Shown: positions 27,938 to 36,496 of the stretch, in pieces
Layout: every line of letters begins with the position of its first letter
Position numbering within the stretch: the stretch's first letter is position 1
Source: an uncultured Acetobacteraceae bacterium
GTDB lineage: Bacteria > Pseudomonadota > Alphaproteobacteria > Acetobacterales > Acetobacteraceae
Direction of reading: 5' to 3'
DNA length: 64,000 nt
Assembly (NCBI GenBank): GCA_903877125.1
Contig: CAIRCM010000211.1
Span: 1-64,000, forward strand
The notes under the pieces: generated by a model
The model's database searches: none
What the model was told of the DNA's origin: nothing
Seen by the model: the letters and a program-made list of their open reading frames with translations, nothing else
Program-made: the position numbers and the translations under genes

Positions 27938-28966
27938 ATGATCGACGTGCATGCCCATTGGAGACCCGCCGAAACAGCCGACGCGCTGCGTGCGCGGGAG
28001 CGGGAGCCACGCATTCTGCGCAATGACGACGGCGCCGAGGTGCTGAAAATGCCGCGCATGGCGCCGACGCCGCTTTCGGATGCCTTCGATGACGTGGACT
28101 TCCATCTCCATCGGATGGACCGACAGGGTGTGCAGACCAGCGTGCTTTCGGTGGTCGGCGGGTTTTGTTGGATCGAATCGCAGCCGATCGGGATCGCCGG
28201 GCCATTGTGCCGCAGTGTCAACGACCGGTTTTCCGCGATCTGCCAGGAACATCCGGGGCGGTTCGCGGCGTTCGCGGCATTGCCGTTGACGGATATGAAG
28301 GCGGCGGCGGCCGAGCTGGAACGGGCGCTGGGGCTTCCGGGCATGATCGGGGTGCAGGTGCCGGGCAATCTGTTCCTGACCCGCAAAGACGCCGACGCGG
28401 CCCGGCCGATCCTGGACGTGCTGAACCGGCATCAGGCGGTGCTGTTCGTGCATCATGGCCCGCGGCCGGGGGACGCCTTCCCGAAGGTGGGGGCGGAGAC
28501 GGATAATGCGCGCCGTCGCAACGGCACGCTGGATATGCAGGCGTCCTTGTCGTCGGTGATGGTAACACTTTGCCTGACCGACTTCCTGGCGGATTACCCG
28601 GACGTGACGCCGGTGGTGCACAACCTCGGCGGTAATTTGCCCTACGAAGTCGAGCGGATGGATCATCGCAGCATCCTCGATACGCCGGAGGAGGAACTGC
28701 CGTCGTCGCGCATTCGCAAGGCGAAGGTTTATGTCGATTGCAATTCGTTCGGGCCCCGGGCGATCGAGGCAGCGGTGGCGCTGTACGGCGCGGACCGGAT
28801 TGTTTGCGGCACCGACGGCACCGCGTTCGGCGTCGACTGGACCCGCAAGGCGCTGCACGAGGCTCGGATTTCCGATGATGAACGGGAACAGATTCTGACA
28901 CGGAACGCAGCGGCGCTGATGGCGCGTGTCGCGGCGGCGGCGTCGCGGGCAATGGCGGCGGAGTAA
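27938..28966 (+). CDS. Amidohydrolase-2 family protein (ACMS decarboxylase-like)
   Basis: A 342-residue TIM-barrel hydrolase or decarboxylase. The metal-binding H-A-H-W appears at residues 5-8, the second histidine in F-V-H-H-G-P near 170, another in P-V-V-H-N-L-G-G near 227, and a C-terminal G-T-D-G-T-A-F Asp near 290. This is the layout of aminocarboxymuconate-semialdehyde decarboxylase and related enzymes of aromatic degradation. TTTGGAGGA lies seven bases before the ATG at 27938. It follows the EI24 gene by 33 bases and ends convergent with the second enolase-superfamily gene. Confidence 0.85.
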   Translation: MIDVHAHWRPAETADALRAREREPRILRNDDGAEVLKMPRMAPTPLSDAFDDVDFHLHRMDRQGVQTSVLSVVGGFCWIESQPIGIAGPLCRSVNDRFSAICQEHPGRFAAFAALPLTDMKAAAAELERALGLPGMIGVQVPGNLFLTRKDADAARPILDVLNRHQAVLFVHHGPRPGDAFPKVGAETDNARRRNGTLDMQASLSSVMVTLCLTDFLADYPDVTPVVHNLGGNLPYEVERMDHRSILDTPEEELPSSRIRKAKVYVDCNSFGPRAIEAAVALYGADRIVCGTDGTAFGVDWTRKALHEARISDDEREQILTRNAAALMARVAAAASRAMAAE

Positions 28967-28973
28967 AGGTGTA

Positions 28974-28997
28974 ACGGCCGGGTTCGCGCCCGGCCGT
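28974..28997. terminator. GC-rich hairpin between convergent genes
   Basis: ACGGCCGGG, loop TTCGCG, then CCCGGCCGT form a perfect nine-base stem a few bases from the stops of the amidohydrolase (plus) and the enolase-superfamily gene (minus). No T-run follows, so it may serve both strands as a weak or Rho-assisted end. Confidence 0.45.
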
Positions 28998-29005
28998 CGC
29001 GCGTT

Positions 29006-30154
29006 TCAGGCTCGGTAATGCTCGACGGCTTTCCAGTCGATTTCGAGGCCGAAGCCCGGGGCCTCGGTCAAGCAGACCATGCCGTCTTTCGCTTCGGCGC
29101 CGCCCTGATAGACGCTGTGATGCAACGGATGGCGGCTGTGATCGCCATGCGATTCGGCAGCGAAGGCGGCATCGCCGAAGGCCGAGACCAGATGGGCATG
29201 CAGTTTCCCAACCGAGTGCGGTGCGATCAGCACGCCTTTTTGTTCCGCGTAATGGGCAACACGAAGGGATTCGGTGAAGCCGGCGTGGCGGGTGGAATCG
29301 AATTGGACGTACCGTAACGCCCCGGAATCGATGAAATCGCGGATCGTGAAGCGGTGCCATTCACGTTCGCCGTGTGCCAGGGGAATGGGGGAGGCATCGG
29401 CGAGGCGGCGGAAATCGGCGGGCTGGAGATACCAGTGCAGCGGTTCCTCCAGCCAGAAAATATCGTGCGGGGCGACGGCGTGGGCGAATTCGATGCAGCC
29501 CTGGACGTTGTAGGGGGCGTTCATGTCGAGCATGAACAGGACGTCCGGGCCGATCGCGTCGCGCACGGCTTTGATGCGGGTGACTTCGTCTTTCAGGGAT
29601 AGGGCGCCGCATTTGAGTTTGACGGCTTTGTAGCCCTGTGCCGCGAAGCCGGCGAGTTCCTTGGCGGCGGCGTCCAGCGGCTCGCCTTCCAGATAGTAGC
29701 CACCGGTTGCGTAGGTGAAGACCTCGGTGCGGGTGCCGCCGAGGAAGCGGAAGACCGGCAGGCCCGCGGCTTTGCCCTTGATGTCCCACAGCGCGATGTC
29801 GATGCCACCGATCGCGGCCATGATCTGGGGGCGATGGTTGCGTGGCAGCGGCGCGGGCATGCCGTCCCAGCCGCCGATGCCGCCGGGGCGCGGGCAGGTC
29901 AGGGAGAACAGTTTCTCCCAAATTTCGGTGTGGCCCAACGGGTCCATGTTTTGGATGACGGGGGCGAATTGTTTGAGGAGGTCGACGATGACGGTTTGCG
30001 GGCCGCCGGCGATCTCGCCGTAGCCGACGATGCCCTGGTCGGTGCGGATTTCGACCAGAATCATCTGGGCGTGGGACATCCGTTCGTGGGCGGTCCAGCG
30101 GGGTTGCTGAAGGGGCGTGGAGAGCGGGTGGGCGATGATTTCGGTTATTTTCAT
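29006..30154 (-). CDS. Mandelate racemase / muconate lactonizing enzyme family protein
   Basis: A 382-residue enolase-superfamily enzyme. The K-x-K motif A-V-K-L-K-C lies near residue 175. Metal ligands are Asp in F-M-L-D-M-N, Glu in L-E-E-P-L and Glu in H-G-E-R-E. The catalytic His is in I-A-P-H-S. The complete K-x-K, Asp, Glu, Glu and His set argues for an active dehydratase or epimerase of sugar or dicarboxylic acids. The capping domain ends with L-W-D-I-K-G-K-A-A-G. It belongs to a different subgroup from the enzyme at 23484. GAGGA precedes the ATG at 30154. Confidence 0.85.
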   Translation of the reverse strand: MKITEIIAHPLSTPLQQPRWTAHERMSHAQMILVEIRTDQGIVGYGEIAGGPQTVIVDLLKQFAPVIQNMDPLGHTEIWEKLFSLTCPRPGGIGGWDGMPAPLPRNHRPQIMAAIGGIDIALWDIKGKAAGLPVFRFLGGTRTEVFTYATGGYYLEGEPLDAAAKELAGFAAQGYKAVKLKCGALSLKDEVTRIKAVRDAIGPDVLFMLDMNAPYNVQGCIEFAHAVAPHDIFWLEEPLHWYLQPADFRRLADASPIPLAHGEREWHRFTIRDFIDSGALRYVQFDSTRHAGFTESLRVAHYAEQKGVLIAPHSVGKLHAHLVSAFGDAAFAAESHGDHSRHPLHHSVYQGGAEAKDGMVCLTEAPGFGLEIDWKAVEHYRA

Positions 30155-30176
30155 TGGGGATTCCTCCGGGTGGGCG

Positions 30177-30492
30177 GCTGCCGCGGTGGTCAGGAAGCAG
30201 GTTCGCGGTCTACTCGATCGCTGCATGGAGGCGTTCGGCCACGGCTGGATTTCGGTCTGATACCAGTCCGCCTTGAATTCGACCCTCCAGGGTCGTCTGC
30301 ACGTCATGGCGGTGCATGCCACCATCCACGATTTTCGTGCTGGAACAAAGGCGTGGATACCGGCATACGCCGGCATGACGGTGGAGACTGGACGGTCGAG
30401 AGAGTCCAAATCATCGCAGGTTGGTCTGATATGTAATCGATGATCGAGAAAAGATCCTCGTGGGCCTCAGGCGTCCAAATCAGGGGCAACAT
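30177..30492 (-). pseudogene. ParE/RelE-type toxin gene, split by an insertion
   Basis: The first 22-25 codons (from 30492 down to about 30423) read like the start of a ParE/RelE toxin: W-T-P-E-A-H-E-D-L-x-x-I-I-D-Y-I-S-D. A 160-base insert then interrupts it. Reading resumes at 30262 with S-D-R-N-P-A-V-A-E-R-L-H-A-A-I-E, the next part of the same fold, reaches a TAG at 30212-30210, and the following codons still look toxin-like (T-A-N-L-L-x-D-H) before the match is lost. So the gene is broken by an insertion, a stop and a missing 3' end. Its start overlaps the antitoxin gene by 26 bases, as in working pairs. Confidence 0.6.
30263..30422. repeat. 160-bp foldback (MITE-like) element with 9-bp target duplication
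   Basis: The insert is bounded by direct repeats GGTCTGATA at 30254-30262 and 30423-30431. Its two halves are imperfect inverted copies: on the minus strand the right half reads C-TCGACCGTCCAG...CGTCATGCCGGCG, while the left half on the plus strand reads TCGACCCTCCAGGG...CGTCATGGCGG. The whole can therefore fold into one long hairpin with its turn near 30330-30350. It contains the small palindrome CCGGC-ATAC-GCCGG (30360-30373). The sequence resembles the short intergenic repeats that turn up in many proteobacterial genomes. No transposase is present, so movement would need help in trans. Confidence 0.6.
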
Positions 30493-30688
30493 CCCGCTTG
30501 CTTTCTATCAAGGCCTTCATCGTCGCCATGACTTCGGCGTGCGAGATCATCGGGCCTTGGCTTGCCATCGCGGCGGCCACTTTGGCGCGGAACCAGAGGT
30601 CGTGGGCATGTCCTTCCCTAGCATGGAGGGGAGACGGCGGGTTAGCGGATTTTGTGGGTTTGTCGCGGCAGTCGTTACCCCGCCACAC
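30467..30688 (-). CDS. Small RelB/ParD-type antitoxin, possibly N-terminally degraded
   Basis: A 73-residue frame upstream of, and overlapping, the broken toxin gene. Residues about 27-65 (H-A-H-D-L-W-F-R-A-K-V, then I-S-H-A-E-V-M-A-T-M-K-A-L-I-E) match the C-terminal half of RelB/ParD-like antitoxins, the part that wraps the toxin. The N-terminal 25 residues are unlike any DNA-binding antitoxin domain, and the frame starts inside the 3' end of the ABC exporter gene. The antitoxin is therefore probably also eroded, or starts at an unseen non-standard codon. No promoter is evident. Confidence 0.5.
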   Translation of the reverse strand: MWRGNDCRDKPTKSANPPSPLHAREGHAHDLWFRAKVAAAMASQGPMISHAEVMATMKALIESKRDVAPDLDA

Positions 30689-33600
30689 CCGCCATTTGTC
30701 GTTCCACCAGCCGAGCGTAGACTCCCCGCCGGGCGATGAGGTCCGCGTGGGTGCCGGCCTCGATCAGGCGGCCGGCGCGCAGGACCAGAATCAGATCGGC
30801 AGCGCGAATCGTGGACAGGCGGTGGGCGACGACGATGGTTGTTCGGTCGACCATCAGGGCGTCCAGCGCGGAACGGACGGCAGCTTCGCTGATGGTATCG
30901 AGGTGGGACGTTGCCTCATCCAGCACCAGCAGCGGCGCGTCCTTCAGGAAAGCTCGGGCGATTGCGATGCGCTGGCGCTGCCCGCCGGACAGTTGGACGC
31001 CGCGTTCGCCGACATGGGTTGCCAGACCGTCCGGCAGGCCGGCGACGAAATCCTTCAACGCGGCGCGGGAGAGTGCCAGTTCGATCTGATCGGGGGTGGC
31101 GTCGGGTCTGGCGAGGCGGACGTTGGCTTCCAGGGTGTCGTTGAAGAGGTAGGTATCCTGGGAGACCAGGGCGATCCGTTCGCGCAAGGCATCGAGATGG
31201 AGATCGCGGAGGTTTGCGCCATCCAGTCTGATGGTGCCGCTGTTGGGATCCCAGAAGCGCAGCAGCAGGTTGGCGATGGTTGTTTTTCCGGCACCGGATG
31301 GCCCAACCAGGGCGACGGTTGCGCCGGCGGGGACCGCGAACGCGACGTCTTCCAGTGCGAGGGCGGTGCGGCCGGGATAGGCGAAGCGGACGTTTTCAAA
31401 TTGCACCGAGGATCCGCCGGTCCGGCGCACCGGGTCCAGGTGCCCGTCGAGGATGGCGACCGGCTCGGCGTGGACAACATGCAGGCGCCGTGTCGAGGCG
31501 ATGGTGTCGGCGAGCTGGCGGCCGACCTGGGCGATTTCGGATACCGGCAGGAAGGCGGCGACCGAGATCAGGACGACCAGCGGCAGCATGCCAGCCGGCA
31601 GGTCGCCATGGGCCACCAGCCAGGCGCCGGTACCGGCGACGGCGAGGCCGCCGAAGCCGGTTGCGACCTCCAAAGCGCTGGTCTGAAAGGTCAGGTCGCC
31701 GAGCAGGCGGAGGCGCATGGATTGGTAGTTGCGCACGGCTGTCATGAACCCCCCCCGGCGGGCGCCGGCGGCGTTGAAGGCGACGAGTTCGGACAGGCCC
31801 TGGATCGTCTCGGTGGCGTAGGCGCTCAGGGTGCCCAGCGCGCCGCGGGCGGCGGAGCCGAGGGTGTCGATGCGTTTGCGGCCTCGGAACGGGGAGTAGC
31901 CGGCGTAGAACAGGAACGGCGACAGAGCCAGAGCAAGCGGCCAGGCGATGACCGCGAGGGCGATCAGGACCGCGGCGGGGACCAGAAAGGCGACGATGGC
32001 GGGTGCGATTGTATGGGCGAAGAAATACTCCACCGTTTCCACATCCTGGGTGGCGAGGGCGACGAGATCGCCGGACCGGCGGCGAAGGAGATAGGCAGGG
32101 GCCAGGGCGTCGAGTTTGCGGAACAGGTCGATGCGCATCTCGGCCAGGAGCGCATAGGCCATGGCGTGGGCGATCCAGGATTCCATGTAGTGCAGGGCAC
32201 CGGCCAAGGGTGCGAGAACCAGCAGCGCGGTCACCAGCCCGCCGACCGGGGTATGGGCTCGGACGGCGGCCAGCAGCAATGCGCCGGCCACACCGACGCC
32301 GATGAAGGCGATCACGCGGCCGATGCCGCAGAGCACGGTGATCGTCAGCTTGCCGTGATAGGGGCGCACGACGCGCATGAGGGTGCGGATGGTATCCGGC
32401 CAGCCGACCGTTGCCGCATCGTCGGACAGGTTGGCGACGACCGCACCGCGTTCGGCGGTTTTGCTGTCCTCGGGCAGCAGTTCGGTCAGGGTTTCGCCCC
32501 TGGGGTCGGTGCCGACCTGGGGGCCCATCAGTTCGCGGTACGGGCCGGGCACGTCGATCATTTCGGCGTGGCGGCCGGATTGGACGACGGTGCCGTCGCC
32601 GAGGACAAGAATACGGTCGGCGGCGATCACGCTGGACAGGCGGTGCGCCAGGATCAGCGTCGTGCGGCCGGTCATCAGGCGGTCGAGGGCCTGTTGGATG
32701 ACCGCTTCGTTTTCGGCGTCGACCGAGGACAGGGCTTCGTCGAGTACCAGGATGGGAGAGTCGCGTAACAGGGTGCGGGCGATGGCGATGCGTTGGCGCT
32801 GGCCGCCGGACAGGGAGGCGCCGCGTTCTCCGATAACTGTTTGGTAGCCGTTTGGTAGCTCTTGGATAAACGTGTGGGCATTGGCCGCGGTGGCGGCGGC
32901 GACCAGCTCGTGTTCCGTCGCGTCGGGGCGGCCGAGGCGGAGGTTTTCCTCGACGGTGCCGTGGAAGAGGTAGGTGTCCTGGGCGACGACGGCGATCATC
33001 GACCGGATGGAATCGGGGTCGAGGGTACGGAGGTCTCGGTCGCCGATGCGGATGGCGCCGGATTGGGGGTCATGCAGGCGGAGCAGCAGGCGGACGATGG
33101 AGGATTTGCCGGAGCCGCTGGGGCCGACGATGCCGACGCGTTCCCCGGCGGCGATGTCGAAGGACAGGCCGCGATGGGCGGCTCGGCGGCCGCCGGGGTA
33201 GGCGAAGCCGACGTCATCGAAGGCGATACTGGGGGCGAGGTCGACGGCGGTTTTGTCGCCGGTGGGGCGGTGACGGCGGTATCGAGCAGTGCGTTGATGC
33301 CGGCGGCGGCGGACTCACCGTTCAGGCCGGCGTGGAGGACGCCGCGGAGATCGCGCAGTGGGCGGAAGATCTCGGTGCCGGCCATCAGCACGATCAGCAG
33401 GGCTTCGAGGCTCATGGCACCGGTGTTCACGCGATAGGCGCCGTAGGCGAGGGCGGCGGCGGCGCCGAAGGCGGTGCCCAGGTCGGTCAGGCCTCGGGTC
33501 ATCACGCTGATCGCCAGCACCCAGAATGTGGAGTCTGACAGCGCTCGGGCTTTGGCGCCGAGCATGGCGCCGTAGGAACGGCTTTGTCCGAAGGCTTTGA

Positions 33601-34222
33601 GGGTAGGGAGGCCTTGGACGGCGTCGAGAAATTCCTCTCCGAAGGCTTTGAAGGCGCGCTGGCGGGACCGGGAGGCGACGGCGGAGCGGCGGTTGACGGT
33701 CATCGGCAGGAAAAGGGTGAAGAGCGCGGCGGCGAGCATGATGGTGGCAACCGGCACGTCCCACCAGGCGATGAAGCAGAAGATCGCGACGGGGGCGCAG
33801 ACGGCGATGGTGAGTTGGGGGATGTATTGGCCGAAGAACGTCTGGAGTTGCTCCACGCCATCGACCATCGACAGCATGACGCCGCCGGTGCGCTCGGCGC
33901 CGAACCAGGCGGGGCCGAGGGCGAGGATTTTGTCGTAGAGGCGGCCGCGGAGGTCGGCCTGGATGATGGATGCGGACCGGTGCGCGGTCATGGTGCGGGC
34001 GTGGTCGAGCCAGGCGCGGATCAGGATGGCGGCGGCGGCGGCGAGGAGCCACGGGGCGAGGGTGGCCGCGGGTTGGCCCTGGAAGACCAGGGCGATGAAG
34101 CGTCCAAGGAAGGCGAAGCGGGCGATGCCGAAGAGCAGGGCCAGCAGGCCGAGAGCGACGCCGAGGGCCATGCGGCCCCGTTGGCCGGCGGTGAGCCGCC
34201 ACAGCCTGATGTCGAAATGCAT
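30675..34222 (-). pseudogene. CydDC-like fused ABC exporter, interrupted by a frameshift
   Basis: Two consecutive frames together make one tandem ABC exporter of about 1180 residues: membrane domain, ATPase, membrane domain, ATPase. The first frame starts at 34222 (GGGAG upstream) and carries the first membrane domain. Past about 33275 it loses family resemblance, while the other frame takes over with the first ATPase: Walker A G-P-S-G-S-G-K-S near 33120, then L-S-G-G-Q-R-Q-R and V-L-D-E-A. The second half has Walker A G-P-S-G-A-G-K-T and a second L-S-G-G-Q. The change of frame falls near a GGGG run (33264-33267), consistent with one lost base. The CydDC family exports cysteine and glutathione for cytochrome assembly, but the substrate here is not shown. 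It could be a true mutation or a sequencing error. Confidence 0.8.
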
Positions 34223-34230
34223 CGGGGACT

Positions 34231-34286
34231 CCCGGTTGGTGCTTGGGCGCAGTTTGGCGCCCAAGCGGGGCGGGGTGCAAACCGGG
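34231..34286 (-). promoter_or_regulatory. Nested hairpin in the leader of the ABC exporter
   Basis: On the minus strand an outer pair CCCGGTT (34286-34280) and AACCGGG (34237-34231) encloses a perfect ten-base stem GCTTGGGCGC/GCGCCCAAGC (34266-34257 with 34250-34241) around a six-base loop. The outer arm includes most of the GGGAG ribosome binding site that precedes the ATG at 34222. The structure could hide that site, or act as a terminator after the aldolase gene. There is no T-run, so a translational control is at least as likely. Confidence 0.4.
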
Positions 34287-34304
34287 AGGCAGGGGATCGG
34301 CGGA

Positions 34305-35090
34305 TTATTTCATCAAATTGTTGAAGAACGCGGACCGGTTGTCGGCGCCGGCGGTCATGTAGCTGTGGTCTGAGCCGGAGAGAATGAAGCGGGCGCCCAT
34401 TTGGACGTAACGGCGCGCGTTTTCCTCATCGTACACACCGCCCATGCCCAGGACCTTGTTGTGTTTTTTGCAGGCCTCACCCACCGCGCGATAGGCGTCG
34501 ATGACTTTGGGGTGGCCCATCTGGCCGGAGATGCCGAGCTCGGCGGTCAAGTCGGAGGTGCCGATGAACAGCACGTCGATGCCGTCGACGGCGGCGATTT
34601 CATCGGCGTTGGCGATGGCGAGCGGGCTTTCCAACATCACCACGGTCAGGATTTCGGCATTGATCGCGGCCTGGGCCTCGACCGTTGCGGGGGCGCGGTA
34701 GCCGTAGACGGCGGGCGGGCCGCCCCAGGATCGGGTGCCCTGTGGGGGATAGCGGAAGGCGGCGGCGATGCGTTTGGCCTCGGCGGCGGTGTCGACGTGG
34801 GGGACGACGATGCCCAGTGCGCCGTTGTCGAGGGCGCGGGTCGCTTCGTCGATCGCGCCGGCGCAGACGCGGACGATGGGGGTGACGCCGGTCGGCAGGG
34901 CGGCGATACAGAGCTGGGTGGTTTCCTGCACCGAGAAAGCGCCGTGTTCGGTGTCGATGAACATCCAGTCGTGCCCGGTGCCTTTGGCGATAATGGGCGT
35001 GGCCGCGGTGCGCAGATGGTGGACACCGAAGCCGAGGCCCATTTGGCCCGCAGCCATGCGGCGTTTGGTGGTGTTTTGGGTCAGCGGCAT
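34305..35090 (-). CDS. HpcH/HpaI family aldolase (class II pyruvate aldolase-like)
   Basis: A 261-residue TIM-barrel aldolase of the HpcH/HpaI family, which cleaves 2-keto-3-deoxy sugar acids or 4-hydroxy-2-ketoacids to pyruvate and an aldehyde with a divalent metal. Seen: D-W-M-F-I-D-T-E-H-G-A-F near residues 41-52 with the base His and a metal ligand Glu region, the R-V segment for substrate phosphate or carboxylate, G-I-V-V-P-H-V near 93, and the L-E-S-P-L-A-I-A-N and F-I-G-T-S-D-L motifs. It lies upstream of the broken ABC exporter on the same strand, 82 bases away. The enolase-superfamily genes nearby could supply its substrate, but this is inferred. Confidence 0.88.
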   Translation of the reverse strand: MPLTQNTTKRRMAAGQMGLGFGVHHLRTAATPIIAKGTGHDWMFIDTEHGAFSVQETTQLCIAALPTGVTPIVRVCAGAIDEATRALDNGALGIVVPHVDTAAEAKRIAAAFRYPPQGTRSWGGPPAVYGYRAPATVEAQAAINAEILTVVMLESPLAIANADEIAAVDGIDVLFIGTSDLTAELGISGQMGHPKVIDAYRAVGEACKKHNKVLGMGGVYDEENARRYVQMGARFILSGSDHSYMTAGADNRSAFFNNLMK

Positions 35091-35149
35091 GGATGGGGTT
35101 TCCTTGTTCGGCTTGTTGACGACAAGGTGGCGCAGTCCGCTGGGATTGC

Positions 35150-36496
35150 CTACCCCGCCTTTGGCACTCCTGCCGCCGCCAGGGCCGCGGCCTGCCGCTC
35201 GGCCAGCGCTGCTGAGTCGAAATCCTCGATCAGCTCATGAAACATGCGGCTCCAGTTGATGCGCGCTTTCAGGCGAAGGAAGACGCCGCCCAGTCCGATG
35301 GCTGAACGATCCATCAACACGAACTCTCGCGGCGGTTTCACACCGCCGGTGCGTTTCAGGCCTGCATGCACCTGTTCGGCCACGGCGCGGCCGTATTGCG
35401 GATCGTCGGTTTCCTGGATCGGGCGGACGCGGTCGTCGATCAGCGGTTCGTAGAGGAATTTCGCCCAAAGCCCGAGGACGGCCATTTTCTCTTTCGTCAG
35501 GTCGGCGAAGCCCCAGGTGGTGTAGGCGTGGTGCGCCTTGGCTTCGTCGTTGTCGCGCACGGCTTCGAACAGGTCGATCACGCCGCGGACGAAAGGGGCG
35601 CCGAACACGCGGATGGCACCGAAATCGAGCAGGTTTACCGATCCATCAGGCCGGACCTGATAGTTGCCCATGTGCGGATCGCCATGGATCACGCCGAAAC
35701 GATAGAACGGCACGTACCAGGCATGGAACAACGATGTGGCGATGCGGTTGCGTTCCTCCTGCGGCGGGTCTTCGGCCAGCCGAGCCATGAGGGCTCGTCC
35801 GTCCAGCCAGGTCATGGTGAGGAGACGGTTGGTGGAATAATCGGGGATCGGAACGGGAATGTGCACATCCGGAATATGGTCCAGCATCGCGCCGTAGAGG
35901 CGCATTTGCGCGGCTTCGCGGGTGTAGTCCAGTTCCTCGCGCAGGCGTTCGGTCAGCTCCTTGTAGATTTCCTCGTGCTGGATGGCGTTGTCCATGCGGT
36001 GATAGACGGCCATGGCGAGTTTCAACTGACGCAGATCGGCCTCCACGGTGGAGGGCATATCGGGATATTGCAGCTTGCAGGCGACGTCGGTGCCATCCGG
36101 CAATGTCGCGCGGTGGACCTGGCCCAGCGAAGCGGCGGCCGCGGCGGTCTGGCTGAAGGTCTGGAATTTCGATTGCCAGTTCGGACCCAACTCGCTGCCC
36201 ATCCGGCGGCGGACGAAGGCCCAGCCCATGGCGGGGGCATTGGCTTGGAGCTGGGCGAGTTCGGCGGCGTATTCGGCGGGCAACGCGTCGGGTACGGTGG
36301 ACAGAAACTGTGCGACCTTCATCAGCGGGCCTTTCAACCCGCCCAGGATGGTCTTCAGGTCCTCGGCATGCGATGCGCGATTGGTTTTGATACCGAACAT
36401 ACGCTCCCCGGCGACGCGGGCGGCGATGCCGCCGACGGCGCCGGATGTCCGGGCGAAGCGGCGGATTTCGCCGAACAGGCTGGAACGGTCAGACAC
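35150..36496 (-). CDS. ABC1/UbiB-family atypical kinase
   Basis: A 448-residue protein of the ABC1 (ADCK/UbiB) atypical kinase family, which in other bacteria supports ubiquinone synthesis. The KxGQ-like motif reads K-V-A-Q at about 60-63, so the glycine is alanine. The alanine-rich loop (A-A-A-A-A-S-L-G-Q-V-H-R-A) that replaces the P-loop follows near 130. Then come catalytic H-G-D-P-H-x-G-N and L-L-D-F-G-A. The gene overlaps the 3' end of the oligopeptidase gene by eight bases, so they are co-transcribed. There is no C-terminal membrane helix like that of UbiB, so an alternative role among UbiB paralogues is possible. Confidence 0.85.
   Translation of the reverse strand: MSDRSSLFGEIRRFARTSGAVGGIAARVAGERMFGIKTNRASHAEDLKTILGGLKGPLMKVAQFLSTVPDALPAEYAAELAQLQANAPAMGWAFVRRRMGSELGPNWQSKFQTFSQTAAAAASLGQVHRATLPDGTDVACKLQYPDMPSTVEADLRQLKLAMAVYHRMDNAIQHEEIYKELTERLREELDYTREAAQMRLYGAMLDHIPDVHIPVPIPDYSTNRLLTMTWLDGRALMARLAEDPPQEERNRIATSLFHAWYVPFYRFGVIHGDPHMGNYQVRPDGSVNLLDFGAIRVFGAPFVRGVIDLFEAVRDNDEAKAHHAYTTWGFADLTKEKMAVLGLWAKFLYEPLIDDRVRPIQETDDPQYGRAVAEQVHAGLKRTGGVKPPREFVLMDRSAIGLGGVFLRLKARINWSRMFHELIEDFDSAALAERQAAALAAAGVPKAG

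Noticed and set aside
30263-30422. CRISPR repeat or array
   Set aside because: There is only one foldback unit with a 9-bp duplication, with no regularly spaced direct repeats. No array was seen anywhere in the window.
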